DNA of 64,000 nt from Protopterus annectens. Lineage: Eukaryota > Chordata > Ceratodontiformes > Protopteridae. The stretch spans positions 1,019,182,469 through 1,019,246,468 of the forward strand of contig NC_056726.1 of NCBI RefSeq assembly GCF_019279795.1, written 5' to 3'. The translations under genes and the position numbers were made by a program. The first letter of the stretch is position 1; every line of letters begins with the position of its first letter. The notes below the pieces were generated by a model. The model searched no databases, was not told the origin of the DNA, and was given only the letters and a program-made list of their open reading frames with translations. This document shows, in pieces, positions 1 to 9,580 of this stretch.

Positions 1-960
1 CATTCAGCAGCAAATTAAGCCAGTGAATACCACTGACCACAGGTCATACCGCTCAACCTGTTAGCAGAAGAACTCTGGACAAAGCCTGACTAATTGGACA
101 AATGCCCAGATTTTAAATGCTGCTCTTATAAACATAGAAAGTAGATACAATAACAGGGTTTGTCTTAACATTCATTTTTCTAAAGAATATGAAGTCTGAA
201 ACTCAAATGTATGTCTTTATTTAGTAATTTCAATCCTCAGATCATCTCAGTGTTTGCTAGGAAAACCACAGATTTTATGAGAAACAGACCAAAATTATGA
301 GGCAAAATATGGACATTCTGTGAAAATCTGGACAGTTGAGAGGTATGTAACAGTTACAGGAGACAAACAGGAAAGCATCATCTGCAGACACCAAATATAA
401 CACCTTTGTGTCTCTAGAATAGTTACTTTCCAGAAATTGACTTAATCCTTAAATCCTGTCCATGAAAACACAAACAGGAAAAGTAACAAGACACAAAAGC
501 TTGATGGTGTCCAATGCTGACTTCTTATATGTAAATTACTTAATACCTCAACAGCCCGACACAACTCCCTCGCTCTCTCTCTCTCTCTCTATGCTTCTCC
601 TCAAATACAGAGACCAAATGCATGCAGTGGCAGCCCTGGCATACTGAACTGTTGTAGCACACCCATAAGGTAATGTGAGTTACAGGCATGAAGAGCTCTT
701 CAAAGTTGTCCTCTCAGTAGTACCCTCATTTCAAGTTAGATTTTCTCGAGCCTTGATGGAAACCTACCCTATCTTCTTTTCCTGAGTCGCTGGTTAGATT
801 GCCAGAACCTCTTAGAGGCCATTGAAATACCAGTCACCATGGTCCCTCAAAACTCCTCAAACATCCAGGCTTTAAGTGTTGATGACTCCACAGTCTTTGC
901 CTTTATGGCTTGTTAATAGTTTTAAGTTATCTGACAAAATAAAATTGCATATTAGGCCAC
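1..960. other. Unannotated AT-rich sequence
   Basis: No coding region, repeat family or RNA could be recognised. There is one short CT run near 570-590. The few open frames are short and have no recognisable motif. It is probably old degraded repeat or intergenic DNA. Confidence 0.4.
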
Positions 961-977
961 AAAACTAAGCCCTAAGG

Positions 978-1424
978 TTGCCATTCTACATATCCCTCCT
1001 CCTGGTCTCTCCAAGTGGAAATATAAGGTTCTATTCCCATTATTTATGTTAATCAAATACTATATTTCTTTGAATTGGAAAAACAGGCAAACTCTATCCT
1101 GGGGTGGCTTTAAATCTTTAGCAATTAAACACCTAAAAGCTCAGAAATACCTGTTCCATAATATCAATCACAAACCTATAATTAAAGAAGTCTGGAGAAT
1201 CTTTTTTGATCATATTCTAAAATAATTGTATGCTACTTTACGTACTAATACCTTTTAATTTGCTGTACTGAATTATGCTTAGTTGGGCAATGTATAAGTG
1301 TATATAGTTTTTACTGTACATATGGTTTTCCTATTGAGTCTCATTATTTCGATGTATGTTTTGACTTTGTTTGAGGGTTTGTTTTTCTATATAGTGTATT
1401 GCTCAAAATGTTTAATAAAGAGAA

Positions 1425-1455
<31 letters not shown>

Positions 1456-1457
1456 AA
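978..1457 (+). mobile_element. 5'-truncated L1-like LINE 3' end with poly(A)
   Basis: A 480-bp insert is flanked by a perfect 17-bp direct repeat, AAAACTAAGCCCTAAGG, at 961-977 and 1458-1474. It ends with AATAAA-type signals near 1411 and an A-rich tail from about 1426. One frame, roughly 1098-1214, reads WGGFKSLAIKHLKAQ and continues to a stop, which could be the end of an L1 ORF2. Severe 5' truncation, a poly(A) tail and a long target-site duplication together are the signature of target-primed reverse transcription by an L1-type enzyme. The exact LINE clade cannot be told from so short a tail, and a SINE or processed transcript mobilised by L1 is the alternative. Confidence 0.7.
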
Positions 1458-1474
1458 AAAACTAAGCCCTAAGG

Positions 1475-1913
1475 GATGATCAATAAGAAGACCTAAAACT
1501 CATCATGCCACACTTCAGGACATCCCCAGGGGAAGGGCATTATCTAAGCTGGATAGAACCATTTGGATACAGCTTATAGCAGAGATGATAATGCAAATCA
1601 CCCTGGAAATGTTCAAAGCTAACATAAAGGAGCATTTATGAAGGAATGCTTATGGTACAAAAAAGGACTAGTCTTAACATCTTATGCACTAGTCATGCAT
1701 ATTACTTGCACTGTTTCAAATTAACAGCCTAATTGAATGACATTAGAACTACTATGTGTCAAGTGCAAATATTGTTCATTATGTCAGAACAAACCGCACT
1801 GTTTGTACTTTGCTAACTACTTTAGTTTTGCCTTAAAATTCAGTGTATATACTTTTGCCCTGGTGTCCTACTGGGTTGTGGCTGAAGTACCTTGAGATAC
1901 TTATGATACTATT
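1475..1913. other. Unannotated sequence
   Basis: Nothing recognisable was found. It continues the sequence interrupted by the L1-like insertion to its left. Confidence 0.4.
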
Positions 1914-2214
1914 TTATCAGTGGGAGTGGTAAGCACTAGGTAGCCTATCTACAACAAGAGTGGTTTCTGGCCCAGAAATTGTAGTTTACTGACTGTTTGG
2001 GAATTTATTTCATCTCTTTCAACCTTCTGGTTTAAAAGCCCGCATCTGCGCTTGTTTCCCACCGTTCCTATAACTAGTCTAGTCCAGATACAGATTTGCT
2101 GTATCCAGGAACGTTTGTAAGCTTCTGAGCCCCCCAAGCCCTTCTGTGCTGGATGGAAGCATTCTAGCTTATCAGTGGGAGTGGTAAGCACTAGGTAGCC
2201 TATCTACAACAAGA
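1914..2214. repeat. 46-bp direct repeat bordering the PLE block
   Basis: The same 46 bases, starting TTATCAGTGGGAGTGG and ending CTACAACAAGA, occur at 1914-1959 and 2169-2214, with 209 bp between them. The second copy ends exactly where the Penelope-like 3' region starts. It could be a tandem duplication of a 255-bp unit, or a duplication made during the PLE insertion. Confidence 0.7.
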
Positions 2215-2539
2215 TCCAGGTACAGATTTTTAGTTTTACAACTTGAATTTGTTTATTCATGCTCAGCACTTGTGCAGAACTTCAAACGCAAAAAGAAACA
2301 AACAAGTGAAAACAAAAACCAGAAGACAAAATTACCCTGTACTTGTGAACGCCAAGGGAATTATTGTATAGTCCACACTTGTAAATTCTCCACACTCAAA
2401 TGGCTGCTGTAGACAAAGTCCAGGATGAAATCAGTTATGTTAGATGCTAAATAAATATCCACAAAGAGGTCGTATACGACAAAATATCCATATGAATCAA
2501 GTAGTAAAGAAGATTTCTCCAAAAGCTTTATTGAACCAA

Positions 2540-2590
2540 TACTGTGAAGCGATTTTCTTCCCACTAATAGTGGGACTTCTTCAGACAAAC
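2540..2590 (-). ncRNA. Degenerate hammerhead-like motif of left PLE
   Basis: On the minus strand CTGAAGA is followed by a 6-7 bp hairpin with loop TATTA and then GAAA. The order matches the hammerhead core, but CTGAAGA replaces CTGATGA and no good stem I is seen. PLEs are known to carry hammerheads; this one is probably inactive. The sister copy has the same motif at 12480-12530. Confidence 0.4.
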
Positions 2591-3491
2591 AGATTCTAAA
2601 AAAAACAAGGTTTAAATACTAATTTTGGCGCCAAAAAGGTGCCGTTGCTAGGTTACAATTCTGTGCTTCAATTAGTTAAAGGTATAGTGTCCTAACAACT
2701 AGTGAGATGAATCTATGAATAAATTTAAAACAAAATCAACAAAACTTCAGAAACATTAAAAAGGTTTAAAAGCATCGCTAAGATGTCATTATTACAGTAT
2801 CTAAATATATACTAAATATGAAACAAATATAAAAATATATAAAGTATATATGGTAATACAAATCACATCTATATGTTACTACATGTTTCAGACTAAGGAA
2901 TGAGCAGTAAAAAGCAAAAACCAGTATGTACAAAAGTTACTCAACTTGAGCACTGAATACATATATAAGTAAATCACATCAAAGAATCGAGTGATTACAA
3001 AAAAGAAAGAACGTTATTGTAGGAAATTGCTATTCGAAGATGGTACAAAGTCACATTAGAACTACAATAGTCTGATCAAAGTCCCACCTAAAACACATAC
3101 CTAACTACAAAGTCTAACAAAGGTCATAAATATATGTTCAGGATATACAGTGGCACCTGAACAAAGAACTATTAAATAGTGCAATTAAAGTAGTCAGGTC
3201 ATGTAGAAAAGATGTGTATTGTAATTGTAAATGAAATATGGTAAAAGTATATATGCTGACATGTAAACAATAGATTTAAAATCAAACAGCAGCTAGTAAA
3301 CCTATATAAAGGTAAAATGCAAGGTTACTTAGGACAAATTACTCCATAAGTGTGCGGTAATGTAAAGAAATTCACTCCGAAAACAAGGCAAGCAACCCCC
3401 CCCCCCCCACAGGAGTATATGACATGACAGTGGTATGTATCAACGTCATAGGCTTCTCAATTTCAGTAATGGATATAATGTTATAATCTCA

Positions 3492-5564
3492 TTAAGGCCT
3501 GGGGGGGGGGGCATTGGCATGGCACCTAATCTGCCAAAAAAGTTCTAGTACTTCCAACAGGACTTCAAAGGGTCCTTCATGGCTGTCAGGTGATATGGTA
3601 TCAATTGCTTTAAAATTGAAATTATGGCTAGGGTTGTCAATAATATGTTTGGCAAGTGTGTTCTCTGTTTTCTTTTTCTTGATTGCGTATAGATGTTCGT
3701 AGACCCGTTCTTGTAATTTCCTATCATTTTTTCCTAAATAAAATGAAGGACAAGCCTGGCACTGTGCCACATAAATTACTTTTGTTGACAAGCAGTTGAA
3801 TTTATATTTGAGGTCATATGTAATATTCCTTACTGTGAATGTCTGCCCTGTGATCATTTGTGCACAATAATTGCACATATTGCACTGATACATACCCACT
3901 CTCTGTGTTCCTAGTGACACATTGTTTTGTAATATCAGTTTCAAGTTTCTCCCTTTTTTCTAGACAATCTTTGGCTTAGGTGGTAATTTTTTACTCAGAA
4001 CGCCATCGTTAGATATGATGTTCCAATTTTTATTAATGATGAGAGATATAAAGTTACTGTCTAAGCTATAGGGAGTAATAAAGGAAACGTTAATATACAT
4101 GGGTTCACTAGTACTTACAGGAACGGGTACTTGATTCAAGGCATTAAGAATCGGCATATAGGTACCTGCTTCTCTTTTTAATCCAACCTCAGACATAACT
4201 TCATCAATAAGGTGTTTAGGATAACCTCTCATGGTAAACATAGAACACAAAAGTCTACATTCACCATGAAAGTCATCGTTCCTTGATACCATTCGGGCCG
4301 CCCGTACAAATTGACCTTTTACAACAGACTTTTTCTGATAAAAGGGATGGCAGCTTGAATAATGTAATAAAGTATTAGAATAGGTATCTTTCCTGTAAAT
4401 GTTAGCATAGTAAACTTTGTTTTTAAGGTCCTTCCTTAAATCTACATCTAAATAACTAATCCTGTGTCTATTGAAGTTGGATGTAAAAGTTAGAAAGTTA
4501 GAACTAGAATTAAAAAATGATACTAATTCATGTGCTGTATCTTCATTCCCTTCGATTAGAATAAAAATATCATCTAAAAAGCGTGTATAGTACCTGATCT
4601 TATTCGTAAGGTCATGATTTCTACTTGTTATATCCTGTTCCCAATAGGCCATGACTAGATTGGCGAAACTAGCGCCGCAAGGTGAACCCATGGCCACCCC
4701 TATTTTTTGTAAATAAATATTATTATTGAAGGTAAAAAAATTATAGGACAACACTAAATCAAGCATTTGTTCAACTAATTCTACCTCAAGTGTAGGTGCT
4801 TGATGCTTTCTCAACATATAACTAACATATTCAATACCTTCTGTGTTTGGTATACATGTATATAAATCTTTAACGTCGACTGTTAATAAATTAAATGAAT
4901 CATTATACTCAACGTTGTTAATATTATACAAAAAAGACCACAAATCTTTACATATGTTTTTTTCTTTCCATACATATTTTTGCAAAATTGAATCAATAAT
5001 TTTGGCACATGGATACATCATACTATTACGTCCATCTACTAGTGGTCGCATGGGGGAGTTAATTAGAGACTTATGAATCTTGGGGATGCTAAAAAGAATA
5101 GGAATCTTAGGTGCAAGCATGTTTAAATAATTAAATGTAGTCAAGTCAATCCTTCCCTCTATAAAGAAGTCGTTAAATGTAGATTTTATGATTTTATACG
5201 CTTGATACATTTCTTTCTTGGAAGATAATTGATAAGCAGTATTGTCTAGGAGAGATTCCATTTTCTCAATATATTGTGATTGTGTCATTATAACCAAACC
5301 GCCACCCTTGTCAGGTTGAATAAACCGAATAGCAGTATTTTTTAATAATGTAAGAGACAATCTGTCCTCTTTGGAAATATTAGGTTGTACATTAAACTGT
5401 TTGTTTAAATAAAGCATATTCCTAAAGTCGTTTTCGCACATTAATTCAAAGGCTGCCAAAACTGGATGTGTCGGTGGAATAAATGTACTTGCTATATGAA
5501 ACTTGTTGTCAACTGGATTTGTATTACTAAAATACATGCACAAATTTAATTTCCTCAAAAACAA
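3492..5564 (-). pseudogene. PLE reverse transcriptase-GIY-YIG ORF, one in-frame stop
   Basis: The longer open part has 534 codons with PLE-type reverse transcriptase motifs: DKGG at residues 85-88, motif A with VDVKDLYTCIP from about 229, MGSPCG at 292-297 and the catalytic FLDD at 329-332. A stop codon at 3960-3962 replaces the Trp codon found in the sister copy; the same frame then continues for 150 residues through a Cys-rich linker (CNMCNYC) into a GIY-YIG endonuclease (VIYVAQC, then FYLGK and RVYEH). The C-terminus is altered because a C run is 11 long here and 7 in the sister. The frame opens at a TTG, not an ATG, because upstream sequence is deleted. PLE proteins prime reverse transcription at nicked DNA. 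No other large break is seen. Confidence 0.9.
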
Positions 5565-5716
5565 CTAAGTGACTAAATTAGCCCGACTAGTAGGAACAAA
5601 TGAATGACCTTGGGCTAATAATTCAATAATATTTGGTGTAACATAAACTGAAGAAAATTTGAAAATTTTAAAGTCTTTAGATGAATTGTATAAAATAGTC
5701 AAATGGTTTTCCTTCC

Positions 5717-6484
5717 TTGATTACAAGTGTAACCAGGGAGCAACTGGCTGAGGATCCAACAGACATTTCTACTCTATTAAAGCAACTTGACCACCATTTG
5801 ATAAAATATAAAAAGTTGAAAACTGAGATTGCCTATTTTCGTGAGTGCCTAAGTGAAGGCATAGTGCCAAAAGGGTTGCGTTCGTGGCAATACCCAACTG
5901 GCCTAGTGGATGGTTCACCATTCCACAAAGACTTAGTTCAACTTTTTAATAGACATGGCTGCGAGCTTTTAGAAATGATATGCAAACATTATGAACTGCA
6001 AGCTACAGAAATTATGCAGATAGCTACCAGCTTAAATGAGACAATTCAACAGCACTCGAATTTTATTCGTTACCAATATGATTATGACAGGATTTTCTTT
6101 AGCATAGACCAATATATTGATAAAATCAAGAAAGGAAAATGCAAGAAACTGAAAAGGGACAGAATAGCGTACAGTAATGGGTTAGCATACCCTAAACCTC
6201 CCCCCTCCCAGAACAACGCTAATTTTACTTCTATGGCTACTCTTCAAACTAACATCATAGGCCAAAATGAAGAAAGAAATAATATTAATGAAGAAAATGG
6301 ATTCAGTAATAATAACAACCAATCTTTTTACCAAGAGAATGATAACAACAGTGCTGAACAGGTATCCCATGTTGTGACCCCACAGCGCTCCTCAAATTTT
6401 CAGACAGGAGCCTCTCATTACAATTTACGGAAAACCACTTATTACAGCCCCAACTATCAGAACAGGAACAACACCAACAACTGA
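5717..6484 (+). CDS. PLE N-terminal region ORF, 255 codons, no ATG at start
   Basis: The open frame enters from the element's 5' border, with TTG as its first possible start, so the true N-terminus is missing. Residues 1-150 look helical and charged (LLKQLDHHLIKYKKLKTEI); the second half is Asn/Gln/Ser-rich and low in complexity. No catalytic motif is visible. It sits directly upstream of the RT in the same orientation and is probably the poorly conserved N-terminal part of the PLE polyprotein. It ends at a TGA at 6482-6484; the RT frame is already open through the same stretch, where it reads Gln-rich, so RT continues in another frame. A one-base indel or a real two-ORF layout could explain this. 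Confidence 0.6.
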   Translation: MITSVTREQLAEDPTDISTLLKQLDHHLIKYKKLKTEIAYFRECLSEGIVPKGLRSWQYPTGLVDGSPFHKDLVQLFNRHGCELLEMICKHYELQATEIMQIATSLNETIQQHSNFIRYQYDYDRIFFSIDQYIDKIKKGKCKKLKRDRIAYSNGLAYPKPPPSQNNANFTSMATLQTNIIGQNEERNNINEENGFSNNNNQSFYQENDNNSAEQVSHVVTPQRSSNFQTGASHYNLRKTTYYSPNYQNRNNTNN

Positions 6485-6519
6485 GGGAGGAGGGAGAGGT
6501 AAGTCTGGATACTTCAAAC

Positions 6520-6763
6520 CATTTGACTATTTTATACAATTCATCTAAAGACTTTAAAATTTTCAATTTTTCTTCAGTTTATGTTACACCAAATATTATT
6601 GAATTATTAGCCCGAGGTCATTCATTTGTTCCTACTAGTCAGGCTAATTTAGTCACAACTATTGTTGATTTTAAGTTGTTTTTGAGGAAATTAAATTTGT
6701 GCATGTATTTTAGTAATACAAATCCAGTTGACAACAAGTTTCATATAGCAAGTACATTTATTC
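6520..6763 (+). pseudogene. PLE RT N-terminal segment before insertion
   Basis: This segment encodes the stretch with VTPNIIELLARGHSF and FLRKLNLCMYFSNTN that leads into RT. It stops being PLE coding sequence at the 16-bp target site 6748-6763 and is continued at 9581. The matching minus-strand stretch at 5470-5705 carries a small deletion that breaks the same frame. Confidence 0.75.
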
Positions 6764-6905
6764 TGGTAACCAAAACTTCCACACAAATACACACAGCAGA
6801 TTGCGATCCCGATCACAATAAAGGACGTCTTCTATAATTTAATCAACGGCAGCCAAAAAATAAACGAACAAAAACAGTTTATTGAAGAAAATACTCCATC
6901 CAAAA

Positions 6906-6958
6906 CCTTAGATTAAGCACTTTCATCTCCAACACGGAGACTTCATCAGAATCTAAGG
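6906..6958 (-). ncRNA. Hammerhead ribozyme (minus arm), slightly mutated
   Basis: On the minus strand the order is CCTTAGATT, CTGATGA, a six-base-pair stem II with loop GTGTT, GAAA, GTGC, TT, AATCTAAGG. Stem I is perfectly complementary. Compared with the other arm, stem II ends in a G-U wobble and the self-complementary GCGC of stem III is changed to GTGC, which should weaken activity. Confidence 0.7.
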
Positions 6959-7019
6959 TATAACAACACCAAATCCCTTTTATACTAAATACATTCAATT
7001 AGCTGGCATCTAATTAGAT

Positions 7020-7850
7020 AATAAATTAATAAATTAATAAATTGATGAATAGCTTCAGTTTGTCTTAAAAAAACATGCCACGAAAAATGGCATGATAAAA
7101 AATCCTGGAGACATTATATGAACATTTGAAAAACCTGTATAAGTAAAAAACACTATATAAGTATAAGAAATACATAATAAATAGGAAATACATAATAAAT
7201 AGGAAGAAAATCATAAAAAGTATGTGCAATATTGTTATGCATATTATACTGTTTAAAATATACTGTTTAAAAATATATAAAACAGTATGTCAAACATTAA
7301 TATATGTAAAAAATATATATATAAATATATAAAAAATGCATAAATATAAATATAAATATATAAATATATAAATTCATAAACATATCAAATATATATAAAT
7401 AAAATATATAATAAATAATACATATATATATGTGATAATATTCAAATAAATACATTCAAGTAAATACATTCAAATAAATACACGTCCTATATGTCTTTTC
7501 CTATACTCTTCCATATACTTTATCAAATGTTGTGACCTAAAAGATGAAAGACCAAGGACTATATACATATATTTAGATGCATATAAATCTATTCCACTAC
7601 AATTATTTCCAATAAAATTAAAATAAAATTAAATGAGAAGGTTGAACTATTACCAACAATATGTGTATTGCTAGACACAACTAGTAGTATACATCTATTC
7701 AGATTTTTTGAAAGATTAGACATATAAACAATCTAAGAAAAACAACATCTATAATAATATTATTGTTGTTCTTTGATAATTATAATAATATACATTTTAA
7801 TAAATATGTATAGCAATATTCATTATTTATATTATTTATATTTCTTGGGA
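7020..7850. repeat. AT-rich left inverted arm of inner PLE
   Basis: Very AT-rich noncoding sequence full of TATA-like repeats. Its reverse complement recurs at about 8590-9400. Around 7730-7850 the match to 8590-8680 is easy to read, including the ATAATATTATTGTTGTTC stretch. Confidence 0.75.
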
Positions 7851-8086
7851 TCACCTGCGAGCATTTTCAAAGCTGGGGTAATAGAGATGTGGTCATTAAG
7901 GCCCTTGCCACAACAAGAGTCCAATCTAAGCTGCCATCACATTTTTTAACTCCAGTTGGGTTTCCCAATCATCACCTCTTTCAAGACATTTCACTTCTTT
8001 TATTACCCATAATATGAAATCTGCATTTTGGAAGACCAATACATGTCTGTACATAGCATTATTTTCATTTTGTTTACTAATGTCTC

Positions 8087-8569
8087 TCATATGTTCGTAA
8101 ATTCTGGATCGTAGGTGTCGTTCAGTTTTCCCAACATAGTAGCTCCAGCAGATTTTACAAAAAACAAGTATACCACCCCTTTTGTATAACAGCTACTGTA
8201 AGTTTTGGCAACCAGGGTTGTTCTAAGACTAGGCATTCTAATCTCCTTTTGTCCTGCTATAAATGCACATTGTGCGCATCTACCACATTTAAATGTCCCA
8301 CATTTCTTATTTGCCCCATGTGTGTTATTACCTTGTTTTTCTAAGATGTTCTTAATGTTTCTATTCCTCCTATAACTATAACTTATATCATTTTTAAACA
8401 CATCAGTTTTGGTAGCCATTTCTCTAAACATATCCCATGTCTCATTAATACATTTTCTAAGTTGACCTATCCCTTGATAATACGTAAGGGTTAAATAGGG
8501 TGTACTTTTTTCATGATTTTTATTGTGGTAGTTACTACCTCTTCCCAATTCCTGAATACCCCCATTCAC
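8087..8569 (-). pseudogene. PLE GIY-YIG domain remnant, 160 codons
   Basis: The C-terminal part shows the PLE Cys cluster (CGTFKCGRCAQC) followed by VVYLFF and then MLGKLNDTYDPEF, the position where a GIY-YIG nuclease has its IY and YxGKT motifs. Upstream residues such as LRKCINETW fit the RT-to-endonuclease linker. The key tyrosine and Arg/His residues beyond the second motif are not preserved because the frame ends soon after. The product is clearly different from the outer PLE, so this is a separate family. It is the only coding trace in the inner element. Confidence 0.65.
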
Positions 8570-9426
8570 TTCGTTGTTATCTCTGTAGAAATATAATAAT
8601 GAATATTACTATACATATTTATTAAAATGTATATTATTATAATTATCAAAGAACAACAATAATATTATTATAGATGTTGTTTTTCTTAGGTTGTTTATAT
8701 GTCTAATCTTTCAAAAAATCTGAATAGATGTATACTACTAGTTGTGTCTAGCAATACACATATTGTTGGTAATAGTTCAACCTTCTCATTTAATTTTATT
8801 TTAATTTTATTGGAAATAATTGTAGTGGAATAAATTTGTATACATCTAAATATATGTATATAGTCCTTGGTCTTTCATCTTTTAGGTCACAACATTTGAT
8901 AAAGTATATGGAAGAGTATAGTAAAAGAAATATAGGACGTGTATTTATTTGAATGTATTTACTTGAATGTATTTATTTGAATATTATCACTTATATATAT
9001 GTATTATTTATTATATATTTTATTTATATATATTTGATATGTTTATGAATTTATATATTTATATTTATATTTATGCATTTTTTATATATTTATATATATA
9101 TTCTTTACATATATTAATGTTTGACATACTGTTTTATACATTTTTAAACAGTATATTTTTAAACAGTATAATATGCATAACAATATTGCACATACTTTTT
9201 ATGATTTTCTTCCTATTTATTATGTATTTCCTATTTATTATGTATTTCCCATACTTATATAGTGTTTTTTGTCTCCAGGATTTTTTATCATGCCATTTTT
9301 CGTGGCATTGTTTTTTTTAAGACAAACTGAAGCTATTCATCAATTTATTAATTTATTAATTTATTATCTAATTAGATGCCAGCTAATTGAATGTATTTAG
9401 TACAGAAGGGATTTGGTGTTGTTATA

Positions 9427-9479
9427 CCTTAGATTCTGATGAAGTCTCCGTGTTGGAGACGAAAGCGCTTAATCTAAGG
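9427..9479 (+). ncRNA. Minimal hammerhead ribozyme, all core bases intact
   Basis: Read 5' to 3': CCTTAGATT (stem I), CTGATGA core, GTCTCC / GTGTT loop / GGAGAC (stem II, six pairs), GAAA core, GCGC, TT, AATCTAAGG (stem I partner, nine of nine pairs). The last A of GAAA can pair with the first T, so cleavage would be expected after the second T (9470). Stem III is only the self-complementary GCGC with no loop, the minimal layout reported for PLE hammerheads, which are thought to work best as dimers. It lies in the right arm of the inner PLE and presumably processes its RNA. Confidence 0.85.
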
Positions 9480-9580
9480 TTTTGGATGGAGTATTTTCTT
9501 CAATAAACTGTTTTTGTTCATTTATTTTTTGGCTGCCGTTGATTAAATTATAGAAGACGTCCTTTATTGTGATCGGGATC

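Larger units (their letters stand above)
2215..5708 (-). mobile_element. Penelope-like element, left copy (minus), 5'-truncated
   Basis: On the minus strand this copy runs from about 5708 to the 3' end near 2215. It matches the plus-strand copy at 6520-6763 plus 9581-12790 over its whole length, giving a long interrupted inverted repeat. It lacks the N-terminal ORF that begins the right copy, so it is 5'-truncated. The two copies meet head to head at 5708/5709. The coding part is at 3492-5564 and a long AT-rich 3' untranslated region follows at 2215-3490, holding a hammerhead-like motif near 2540-2590. Tandem or inverted partial copies joined end to end are a known habit of Penelope-like elements. 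Confidence 0.85.
6764..9580 (-). mobile_element. Second PLE with inverted arms, inserted in the first
   Basis: A 2,817-bp insert is flanked by the perfect 16-bp direct repeat GCAAGTACATTTATTC at 6748-6763 and 9581-9596. Its two arms, about 6797-7850 and 8585-9580, are near-identical inverted copies, each AT-rich and each with a hammerhead ribozyme about 100-150 bp from its outer end. Only the middle (7850-8585) is unique; it encodes the end of a GIY-YIG protein on the minus strand. Inverted pseudo-LTRs, target duplications of 10-20 bp and hammerheads are all known for Penelope-like elements. No RT is present, so the copy is internally deleted or 5'-truncated and non-autonomous. Confidence 0.85.

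Noticed and set aside
8967-9320. 117-codon Tyr/Ile/Phe-rich ORF that looks like membrane segments
   Set aside because: It is AT-rich noncoding DNA of the inner PLE arm, and the inverted copy does not keep it as a gene.
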